From Sandaracinaceae bacterium (GTDB lineage: Bacteria; Myxococcota_A; Polyangia; Polyangiales; Houyiibacteriaceae), in the NCBI GenBank assembly GCA_020633075.1, contig JACKEI010000001.1, positions 558,001 to 622,000 on the forward strand: a DNA stretch of 64,000 nucleotides. Direction: 5' to 3'. The notes beneath the pieces are model-generated. The model saw only the letters and a program-made list of their open reading frames with translations. It did not search any database and was not told the origin of the DNA. Position numbers and translations under genes: made by a program. Every line of letters begins with the position of its first letter. Within the stretch, counting starts at the first letter, position 1. Below, piece after piece: positions 23,943-31,107 of this stretch.

Positions 23943-24947
23943 GTGGTCCCGACCTCCGCCACGTCTCCGCAGGTCCCCGGGGCAGCCGCGGCAGCGGGCG
24001 CGCGCGACCGGCTCGCCGCCCGCGTTCGCGAGGAGCTGAGCGCTCCTGTGCTCCCCGAGGCGCACGACGTGGCGCGGTACGCGCGTCAGCTACACGGCGA
24101 CGCGTATGGCCCGGCCTTATTCTACGGCTCCTGCCTGCGCGCGGACAGCCCCGAGGGCATCATGGACGTCTACCTGCTGAGCCGCACACACGCGGCGTTT
24201 CACGGGCAGACACCGCGTGGCCGCGCGCTCGCGGGGCTCAACTGGCTCATCCCGCCCAACATCTACTTCTGGATGATCCCGCACCCGCAGCACGGCTCCC
24301 TGCGCGCCAAGGTGGCGGTCGTCACGGAGCAGCAATTTCGCGAGGGGGCGAGCGTCGACGCGTGGAGCCCGTCCATCTGGGCCCGCTTCTGTCAGCCGTG
24401 CGTGCTGTTGGACGCCCCCGACGAGGCCGCTCGGGAGCGCGTCGTGGACACCATCGTCACCGCCATCCTCACGGCCGCGCGCTGGGCTGCGTACCTGGGT
24501 CCGAGCAAGGGCACCGCACGCGACTACTGGACCGCGCTCTTCGCCGCGACCTACGGCGCGGAGCTGCGGCCCGAGCGCAACAACCGTCCGGCGATCATCT
24601 ACGACGCACACCCCGAGCGCTACGACGCCCTGCTGCGCGACGCGTGGGCCGCGCTCGAGATCCCGGTTGAGGTGAGCGGCGCCGTGCTCACGCCCAAGGT
24701 GAACACCGCAGCCAAGGCCGTGGCCAAGCGAGGCTTCGTCGCGCGGCAGCGCAGCGGTAAGGGCATCTCGGTGGCGCGCATCGTGAAGGGTGCGCTCACC
24801 TTCTCGGGCGGGGTGGACTACCTGCTCTGGAAGGTGGAGCGGCACTCGGGGGTCTCGGTGGAGCTCAGCGACTGGCAGCGCAAACACCCTTTCCTGGGTG
24901 CGCCGGGGGTGTACCTGCAGCTCCGCCGCGCCGGCGCGGTGCGCTGA
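23943..24947 (+). CDS. Tam41-like nucleotidyltransferase, possible CDP-DAG synthase
   Basis: A 334-residue soluble-looking protein from a GTG start 5 bp after the lipid kinase stop. It has a nucleotidyltransferase-type start, ALFYGSCLR, then GIMDVYLL with an Asp at the metal position. Next, in the same order as Tam41/Mmp37 phosphatidate cytidylyltransferases, come PPNIYFW, LRAKVAVVTEQQF (like the KYGVIS segment), WARFCQPCVLL (like GRLQKPV), ILTAARWA and YWTALFAATYGAELRPE. Tam41 converts phosphatidic acid and CTP to CDP-diacylglycerol. The call rests on remembered motif order, not a search. The operon with a lipid kinase supports it. Alternative: an unrelated nucleotidyltransferase of unknown substrate. 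Confidence 0.5.
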   Translation: MVPTSATSPQVPGAAAAAGARDRLAARVREELSAPVLPEAHDVARYARQLHGDAYGPALFYGSCLRADSPEGIMDVYLLSRTHAAFHGQTPRGRALAGLNWLIPPNIYFWMIPHPQHGSLRAKVAVVTEQQFREGASVDAWSPSIWARFCQPCVLLDAPDEAARERVVDTIVTAILTAARWAAYLGPSKGTARDYWTALFAATYGAELRPERNNRPAIIYDAHPERYDALLRDAWAALEIPVEVSGAVLTPKVNTAAKAVAKRGFVARQRSGKGISVARIVKGALTFSGGVDYLLWKVERHSGVSVELSDWQRKHPFLGAPGVYLQLRRAGAVR

Positions 24948-25029
24948 GCCACGCGTTCGCGCCTGCACCGGCGCCGCACGTCGGGTGCTTGGTGTTCACG
25001 TGTGTCCGGCCTTCACATGTCCCCGGTGC

Positions 25030-26556
25030 TCACACCGCCGGCAGGGTGAAGGCCACCACGGCGCCGCCGTCCTCCGCGTTGGCCGCCCACGCGCGCCCTC
25101 CGTGGGCGTCGGCGATGTGCTTCACCAAGGCCAGACCGATACCGCTCCCGCGCACCTCGCGGTGCCTGGCGGTGCGGTAGAAGCGCTCGAAGATGCGCCG
25201 CAGGTCCTCGATTGGGATGCCGGGGCCGTGGTCGCGGACGCGCACGTGCACCGAGCGGGCGCTGCAGGTGACGGACACCTCGATGGCCGAGCCCTCGCCG
25301 TACTTCACGGCGTTGTCGAGCAGGTTGACCACGGCCAGCACGATGGACTGCTCGTCGATGGCGACCATGGGGAGGTTCTCCGCCAGCTCCAGCGTCACGC
25401 GCTTGCCGTCCTCCTCGAGGCGGTAGCGGAAGGCGTCGATGGCCTGCGCGAGCACCGGCCCGATGTCGCGCTCGTGGAAGTCGTACTTCTGTTTGCCGCG
25501 CTCGAGGGCGGCGAAGTCCAGCACGTTCTCGATGAGCCCGCTCAGGCGCTCGGACTCGCGGCAGATGATCTCGAGGTACTGCTTCTGCTTCTCCGGCGTG
25601 CGCACCCGCTCGGTGAGCAGCATCTCGCCGAACATGCGCACCACGGACAGCGGGGTCTTCAGCTCGTGCGAGACGTTGGCGATGAACTCGCTCTTCATCT
25701 CGTTGAGGCGGCGCTCCTTGCTCGCCGCGTAGAGCAAGAACGCGATGCCCATCAAGATGACGGCGAACGAGAGCCCCAGTGAGCCGAGCTGCACCGTGCG
25801 CCCCGACCGGCCCTGTGTCTCGAGCTGCGTCGCCTGCTGCGGCGCGATCTGCAGACGCCACTGGTAGAGCGTGGTGGGGAAGCGGTGCCCGACGACGTAG
25901 TCGCCCGCAGACGCCAGGCTCGCGCCGTAGACGCGGCGGTTGTCGATGTCCACCACGTTGTAGGTGCTGCGCCCCTCCTCCGTGGAGAAGAGCGTGGGGA
26001 ACTGCGAGCGCACGATGAAGCCCGTGTCGTGGTGCGCCACCAAGAACATGCGCCGGCCCTCGTGCCGCACGGCCATGTACGAGAAGAGGTGGCTGCGGTC
26101 GCGGAAGCGGCCGTGCAGGTGCTTGAGGCGGTTCAGCGGGGCGTCGTCGAGCTCCAGCTCCTGCACGACGTCCTGGAGGAACAGATCCAAGAAGTCCCGC
26201 CGGTCCTGGGCGCCGGCGCGCGACGCGAAGCCGACGACGTGCGCGTGCTCGTTGAGCAACAGCACTGAGCGCACGCTGGGCGTCACGTCGATGGACGTCG
26301 GCCGCCAGCGCTCTTCGAAGCTGTCCGGGTCATCCAGCGGGTAGTCCGTGAACACCGTGTTGTCTTGCTGGATCACGTAGCGCTCGATGTTCTCGACCTT
26401 CTCGCGTGCCAGCAGCATGGACGACGCGGCGATGGCCTCCTCGTTCAGGCGCGCGAAGCGGGACGCCGTGAGGTAGGTGTAGTACCCGAGCACGCCGGCC
26501 GCGATGGTGAGCGCGGGGATGAGCACGAAGTAGATCGACGGGAGCCGCCGGAGCAC
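25030..26556 (-). CDS. Membrane sensor histidine kinase
   Basis: A 508-residue kinase with two transmembrane helices (YFVLIPALTIAAGVLGYYTYL near residue 10 and LGSLGLSFAVILMGIAFLLYA near 270) around a 230-residue periplasmic sensor region of unknown ligand. The cytoplasmic part has the H-box FIANVSHELKTPLSVV, the N-box VNLLDNAVKYG, the G1 box VRDHGPGIP, the F-box FERFYR and G2 GSGIGLALVKHI. This is a complete HisKA-HATPase_c. No response regulator lies in the window near it, so it is an orphan kinase here. It follows gpsA by 1 bp, so the two are cotranscribed. Confidence 0.93.
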   Translation of the reverse strand: MLRRLPSIYFVLIPALTIAAGVLGYYTYLTASRFARLNEEAIAASSMLLAREKVENIERYVIQQDNTVFTDYPLDDPDSFEERWRPTSIDVTPSVRSVLLLNEHAHVVGFASRAGAQDRRDFLDLFLQDVVQELELDDAPLNRLKHLHGRFRDRSHLFSYMAVRHEGRRMFLVAHHDTGFIVRSQFPTLFSTEEGRSTYNVVDIDNRRVYGASLASAGDYVVGHRFPTTLYQWRLQIAPQQATQLETQGRSGRTVQLGSLGLSFAVILMGIAFLLYAASKERRLNEMKSEFIANVSHELKTPLSVVRMFGEMLLTERVRTPEKQKQYLEIICRESERLSGLIENVLDFAALERGKQKYDFHERDIGPVLAQAIDAFRYRLEEDGKRVTLELAENLPMVAIDEQSIVLAVVNLLDNAVKYGEGSAIEVSVTCSARSVHVRVRDHGPGIPIEDLRRIFERFYRTARHREVRGSGIGLALVKHIADAHGGRAWAANAEDGGAVVAFTLPAV

Positions 26557-26557
26557 G

Positions 26558-27568
26558 TCACTCCCGCTCGTGGCGCAGGGGCCGCGACATGAGGTCCGTG
26601 AGCGCCTTGGTGGGGGACTTGCCCTCGTAGAGGATGCGGTAGACCTCGTGGGAGATGGGCATCTCGACCCCGCGCGCCTGGCACAGGTTGTAGAGGCTCT
26701 TGGCCGTGCGCACGCCCTCGGCCACCATGTTCATGGAGCTCAGGATCTCGTCGATGGTCTTGCCTTGGCCAAGCTCGATGCCCACCTGCCGGTTGCGCGA
26801 GAGGTCGCCCGTGCACGTGAGCACGAGGTCGCCCATGCCGGCCAGGCCGCTGAGGGTCAGCGGGTGAGCCCCCATGGAGGTGGCGAGCCGCGAGATCTCC
26901 GCGAGGCCGCGTGTGATGAGGCCCGCGCGCGCGTTGTGGCCCAGGCCCATGCCGTCGGCGACGCCCGCTGCGATGGCGATCACGTTCTTCAGCGCGCCGC
27001 CCAGCTCCACGCCGACCACGTCCTCCGTGTTGTAGACGCGGAAGCGGTCCGTGGTGAAGGTGAGCTGCGCGTCGCGCACGCTGTCTCGGTCGTGACCGGC
27101 GATGCACACCGCGGTGGGGATGCCGTCGGCCACCTCACGCGCGAAGGACGGGCCGCCCAGGTACGTGAGCTGCCAGTGCATGGTCTTGGGGAGCACGCTC
27201 TCGAAGATGTTGCTCACCAGCATGAGCGTGCCCTCCTCGATGCCCTTGGTGGCGCTGACGATGGTCACGCCAGCCGGGATCATGGGCTTGGCGCTCTCCA
27301 GCACGGCCCGCAGGCCGTGCGTGGGGATCACGGAGACCACCATGCTGGCGTCCAGCAGCGCGGTGGCCAGGTCGCCCGTCGCGGTCAGGGTCGGGGGCAG
27401 CGGAAAGCCGGGCAGGTAGCGGGCGTTTTCGCCGGCCGACGTGATGGCCTCCGCGCGCTCGGTCGAGCGGGCCCACAGGCGCACGTGGTGGCCCTTGTCG
27501 GCGAGGAGCTTCCCGATGGCGGTGCCCCATGAGCCTGCACCCAAGACGGCGATCTGACGACTTTCCAT
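26558..27568 (-). CDS. gpsA: NAD(P)+-dependent glycerol-3-phosphate dehydrogenase
   Basis: A 336-residue full-length GpsA. The N-terminus has the NAD(P) loop VLGAGSWGTAIG. The middle has SATKGIE, LGGPSFAREV and VVGVELGGALKNVIAIAAGVADG with the catalytic Lys. The C-terminal domain has LAGMGDLVLTCTGDLSRNRQVG, EGVRTAKSLY and PISHEVYRILYEG. The enzyme reduces dihydroxyacetone phosphate to sn-glycerol-3-phosphate, the backbone for phospholipids, in the cytosol. It is first in an operon with the sensor kinase and closes the lipid-related block. Confidence 0.96.
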   Translation of the reverse strand: MESRQIAVLGAGSWGTAIGKLLADKGHHVRLWARSTERAEAITSAGENARYLPGFPLPPTLTATGDLATALLDASMVVSVIPTHGLRAVLESAKPMIPAGVTIVSATKGIEEGTLMLVSNIFESVLPKTMHWQLTYLGGPSFAREVADGIPTAVCIAGHDRDSVRDAQLTFTTDRFRVYNTEDVVGVELGGALKNVIAIAAGVADGMGLGHNARAGLITRGLAEISRLATSMGAHPLTLSGLAGMGDLVLTCTGDLSRNRQVGIELGQGKTIDEILSSMNMVAEGVRTAKSLYNLCQARGVEMPISHEVYRILYEGKSPTKALTDLMSRPLRHERE

Positions 27569-27666
27569 GGCCGGAGTCTACGCGCTCAGCGCGGTGGGCG
27601 GGAGTCCTTGTGGGCGCCAAGATCCGCGGCGTGTAACCGACGCCCCGGCCGGCGCGTGGTACCCGC

Positions 27667-29004
27667 ATGGCAGACGAACACGAGACGGACGTGGTGGTGG
27701 TGGGAGGCGGGCTCGCCGGCCTCTTGGTGGCCGAGGCGACAGCGCGCGCCGGGCGTCGGGTGGTGGTGCTCGAGCGCTCTCATGCCCCCGGGGGGCGCGC
27801 GCGCACGCAGCCAAGGGGGCAACACGCCTTCAACTTCGGCCCGCACGCGCTGTACCTCGAGGGGCCGCTGCACCGCGCGTTGCGCCACGCCCGGGTGCCC
27901 ACGGAGGGGGCGCCGCCGCCACTCCGGGGGGCGGCGGCGCTGTTCGCGGACGGGCGCGTGGACGCGCTGCCTGTGCACTTCGGCGGCGTGCTCCGCGCCG
28001 CCTGGTTCGGGGCACGGGACGCCGCCGAGCTGGTGAGCGCCCTGCGCTCCGTGCAGCGGAGGCTCACAGCTCCGCGAGCGTCCCAGCTGTCCACGTTGCC
28101 TGCTGCCGCGTGGCTCGACGACCTCGCGACGCGCGCCCCGGTGAGAGCGTTGCTCGCGACCTTGCTGCGGCTCGCGACCTACGGCGGCGACGTCCAGCAG
28201 CTGAGCGCAGACGTGGCGCAGCTCCAGCTCGCTGCGTCGCTGCGCCACGGCGTGCGCTACGTCCACGGAGGCTGGCAGACCCTGGTCGACGGCCTGTTGG
28301 CGCAGCTCACGAGGAGAGGCGGACAGCTCGCGCATGCCCGCGCGCACGCGCTCGAGCTTGGCGACTCCGCTGGCGTCGCGCGGCGCCCATGGCACCGCGT
28401 GATCGACGCCGAGGGGCGCCGCTATCTCGCGCGTGACCTCGTGTTGGCGTGCTCCCCGGGTGTGGCGGCGACGCTGCTGGCTGGGGCAGATCCGGGGCTC
28501 GCAGCGTTCGCGGCGCGGGCGCGGCCGGTCGTCATGCGCTGTGTGGATCTCGGGGTGCGCGGCAGCGAGGGGCTGCGCTTCACGCTGGGCGTCGACGTGC
28601 CGTTCTATCTCTCGCCGCAGCGCGACGTCCAGGGCGTAGCGCCGGATGGCCACACGACGGTGCACGCGGGCTACTACCTGGGCGCCGATGGGAGCAGCCC
28701 GTTGCCGGGGAGTGGGGGGGAGCAGCTCGACGCGGCCATCGCCGCGGCCTCGCCGGGCCTCGAGGAGCGCGTGGTGGAGCGGCGGGTACTGCCGCGCGCG
28801 GTGGTGCACAACGCCCTGCCCACCTGGTCCACGGGCGGGCTGCGCGGGCGTCCCGCGTGCGCCTCTTCGGTGCCCGGCGTGTGGTTCGCGGGCGACTGGG
28901 TCGGTCCAACGGGCTACCTCGCCGACGCCGCCGCCGCCTCCGCGCTGGACGTGGCGAGCGGCATCGCCAGGGACGGCGAGGGCGGGTTACGCTGCGCGTC
29001 ATGA
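27667..29004 (+). CDS. FAD-dependent oxidoreductase (phytoene-desaturase/amine-oxidase type)
   Basis: A 445-residue flavoprotein. The N-terminal dinucleotide motif VVVVGGGLAGLLVAEATARAG is followed by VVVLERSHAPGGRART, the second FAD contact. The C-terminal FAD motif is GVWFAGDWVGPTGYLADAAAASAL. This is the pattern of NAD(P)-binding Rossmann/amine-oxidase proteins such as phytoene desaturases and protoporphyrinogen oxidase. The substrate is unknown. Its stop overlaps the start of an ECF41 sigma factor by 4 bp. Oxidoreductases are a typical partner gene of ECF41 sigma factors, so it is probably the target or co-regulated effector of that sigma. Confidence 0.85.
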   Translation: MADEHETDVVVVGGGLAGLLVAEATARAGRRVVVLERSHAPGGRARTQPRGQHAFNFGPHALYLEGPLHRALRHARVPTEGAPPPLRGAAALFADGRVDALPVHFGGVLRAAWFGARDAAELVSALRSVQRRLTAPRASQLSTLPAAAWLDDLATRAPVRALLATLLRLATYGGDVQQLSADVAQLQLAASLRHGVRYVHGGWQTLVDGLLAQLTRRGGQLAHARAHALELGDSAGVARRPWHRVIDAEGRRYLARDLVLACSPGVAATLLAGADPGLAAFAARARPVVMRCVDLGVRGSEGLRFTLGVDVPFYLSPQRDVQGVAPDGHTTVHAGYYLGADGSSPLPGSGGEQLDAAIAAASPGLEERVVERRVLPRAVVHNALPTWSTGGLRGRPACASSVPGVWFAGDWVGPTGYLADAAAASALDVASGIARDGEGGLRCAS

Positions 29005-29957
29005 GCGCGCTCTCCCACGCCAAGGACCCTGCCACACGCCTGATGGGCGCGGACGCGCGCGAACACGAGGCGTTCCTCTATGGGGTCTGCTACCGCATGA
29101 CGGGCACCCACGCGGACGCGCAGGAGGTGGTGCAGGACACCTTCCTGCGGGCCCTCGAGCGCCCCCCGGCGGACACCACGCAGCCCTGGCGCCCTTGGCT
29201 CACCCGCGTGGCGGTGAACCTCTGCAAGGACCGCCTGCGCCGCCGCAAGACGCGTGGCTACGTGGGCCCCTGGTTACCCTCGCCGGTGGACCTCGGCGAC
29301 ACGCGCGACCTCGAGCTCCCCTCCACGGCGCGCTACGAGCGGCTCGAGAGCGCGAGCTTCGCCTTCCTCCTCGCGCTGGAGCGGCTGACCCCGCAGCAGC
29401 GCGCCGTGCTCGTGCTGCGTGACGTGCTGGACTACAGCGTGGCGGAGACCGCGGAGGCGCTCGCGATTGGCGAGTCCAACGTGAAGGTCACCTTGCACCG
29501 GGCGCGCCACGCGCTCGAGGCCGCGCAGGCGGAGGAGGGGGCCTACCGCACTCAGCGGCTCACGGACGACGGCCGCGAGGCCCAGCGCAACATGCTGCAG
29601 CGCTTCATGTTGGCGCTGTCGCTGGGGGACGTCGACGCGATGCGCGCGTGCGTGTCCGAGGACGTGCGCCTGCACACGGACGGGGGCGGCGAGTTCTTCG
29701 CCAGCAAGAAGCCGGTGCTGGGCCGCGAGAAGGTCCTCACCTTCTTGATCCGCGTCGTGCGCGGCGAGCTCCCCCAGCGCTTCGAGCTGCGCGACCTCAA
29801 CGGCGCGCCCGCCATCGTGAGCGAGTTCGGGCCGCGCAAGGATCACTACGCCGAGCGCGTGGTCTCGCGCATCGAGCTGGACGCCGACGGACTCATCTGC
29901 GCGTACGACTCGATCCTGGCGACGCCCAAGGTCACCCACCTCTTCTCCGACCCGTGA
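29001..29957 (+). CDS. ECF41-type RNA polymerase sigma factor (SigJ-like)
   Basis: A 318-residue sigma factor. Region 2 covers residues about 14-80 (AFLYGVCYRMTGTHADAQEVVQDTFLRAL). The linker has YVGPWLPSP, close to the WLPEP signature of ECF41. Region 4 follows (LTPQQRAVLVLRDVLDYSVAETAEAL, NVKVTLHRARHAL). The C-terminal SnoaL-like extension (about 200-318) has TDGGGEFFA, matching the DGGGK signature, which tunes activity in place of an anti-sigma factor. It is translationally coupled (ATGA) to the oxidoreductase. It likely responds to an unknown small molecule or stress and transcribes this operon. Confidence 0.9.
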   Translation: MSALSHAKDPATRLMGADAREHEAFLYGVCYRMTGTHADAQEVVQDTFLRALERPPADTTQPWRPWLTRVAVNLCKDRLRRRKTRGYVGPWLPSPVDLGDTRDLELPSTARYERLESASFAFLLALERLTPQQRAVLVLRDVLDYSVAETAEALAIGESNVKVTLHRARHALEAAQAEEGAYRTQRLTDDGREAQRNMLQRFMLALSLGDVDAMRACVSEDVRLHTDGGGEFFASKKPVLGREKVLTFLIRVVRGELPQRFELRDLNGAPAIVSEFGPRKDHYAERVVSRIELDADGLICAYDSILATPKVTHLFSDP

Positions 29958-30005
29958 CCCCCTGCGGCGAGGCGCTAGGTCCGGCCGGTCGCAGCTCCGG
30001 GCGCC

Positions 30006-30956
30006 TCAGCGCTGGGCCAGCGGCGCCATGATCTCCACGAGCCGCCGCACAGCCTCGTCGATCATGTAGGCGTTCGCCTCAGGGTACTCCGGCGTGACGG
30101 TGTGGCAGCCGCCGCTGGTGGGGCCCCACTCCATGCAGAAGAAGCCACCGATGGAGGTGGTCCCGCAGCGGGTGCCGTCGTCCTGACCGTAGATGATGAA
30201 GTTGGGGCTGTACTCGTGTGAGTACTGCGCCCGGTACGGCCCGCGCGGGAACGTGACGGGCTCTGGCAGGAGGTCGCTCGCGCGCAGCGTCAGCTCGCCG
30301 CTCCACAGGATGTCTCCCGTGCTGGTCGACACCAGCGCTACGTCCACCAAGAGCTCGAGGGGCTGGATGCGCAGGGGTTCGCAGCGCTCTGGCCCAGGGA
30401 AGAAGGCCACGGGGCGGTCCGTGTAGCCGAGCTGTGACGAGCGCACCAGCAGCGCGAGCGAGGCGTCGATGCGCGGGCCGACCTCCATCGCCAGCTGCAG
30501 CAGCGTCGCGCTGCCCTGCTCGGCCACCAGCGCGTCGAAGCGGGCCGACACCTCCGGCTGCGCCAGCGCGGACGTCAGCGTGTCCTCGGCGATGGGCCGC
30601 AGGCCCGCGTCCAGCAGGTGACGCTCGAAGGCCGAAGCGACCGTGGAGTACTCCGGGACCACCGCCAGGCCCGCCTCCTGCGCCTGGGCGAGGTTCTCGT
30701 CGATCTTGTCGGACTGCCCGGCCAAGCTGGGCGCCACGACCTCGAGGTACGCCGGGGTGAGCACGAAGACCCGCCCGTTGCCCACGGGGAACGGGGCGTT
30801 GGTCACCCGCGGCGCCGCCGAAGCGGTTGGGTAGCCCACGACCAGCATGTTGCTCATCGGAGCTGAGCAGCCGGCGGCGGCGGTGGCGAGCATGGCGACC
30901 ACGGCGAGAGACGAAGCCAAGCGGGCGCGGAGGGTGCGGGGAGAGCCGATGAGCAT
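30006..30956 (-). CDS. Hypothetical lipoprotein
   Basis: The 316-residue product has a signal peptide with lipobox (ASSLAVVAMLATAAAGCS), so it is probably anchored in the inner or outer membrane. The mature part has no family I know; it alternates helices and strands and contains the Cys-rich TRCGTTSIGGFFCMEW late in the sequence. It converges on the ECF41 sigma gene. The position of several Cys suggests disulfides outside the cytoplasm. Confidence 0.65.
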   Translation of the reverse strand: MLIGSPRTLRARLASSLAVVAMLATAAAGCSAPMSNMLVVGYPTASAAPRVTNAPFPVGNGRVFVLTPAYLEVVAPSLAGQSDKIDENLAQAQEAGLAVVPEYSTVASAFERHLLDAGLRPIAEDTLTSALAQPEVSARFDALVAEQGSATLLQLAMEVGPRIDASLALLVRSSQLGYTDRPVAFFPGPERCEPLRIQPLELLVDVALVSTSTGDILWSGELTLRASDLLPEPVTFPRGPYRAQYSHEYSPNFIIYGQDDGTRCGTTSIGGFFCMEWGPTSGGCHTVTPEYPEANAYMIDEAVRRLVEIMAPLAQR

Positions 30957-31081
30957 CCACCGAAGCTACCACCACAGCCCCCGGCCGGTCTCCCGTGTTT
31001 GTCGACCCAGGCCCGTGACCGGGGCTCCTCTGCCCCTCCCGCAATCATGTCGCATTCGGACCTGGCGCAGCCCCGTTTGGA

Positions 31082-31107
31082 CGCGGCGGCTCCGCGCCCT
31101 CGGGCGC
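31082..31107. terminator. Hairpins just after the glutamine synthetase stop
   Basis: GCGCCCTCGGGCGC (31094-31107) is a perfect 14-bp palindrome directly abutting the minus-strand stop codon, and CGCGG/CCGCG arms (31082-31096) overlap it. No U-tract is present. They may stall polymerase or protect the mRNA end. Confidence 0.35.
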
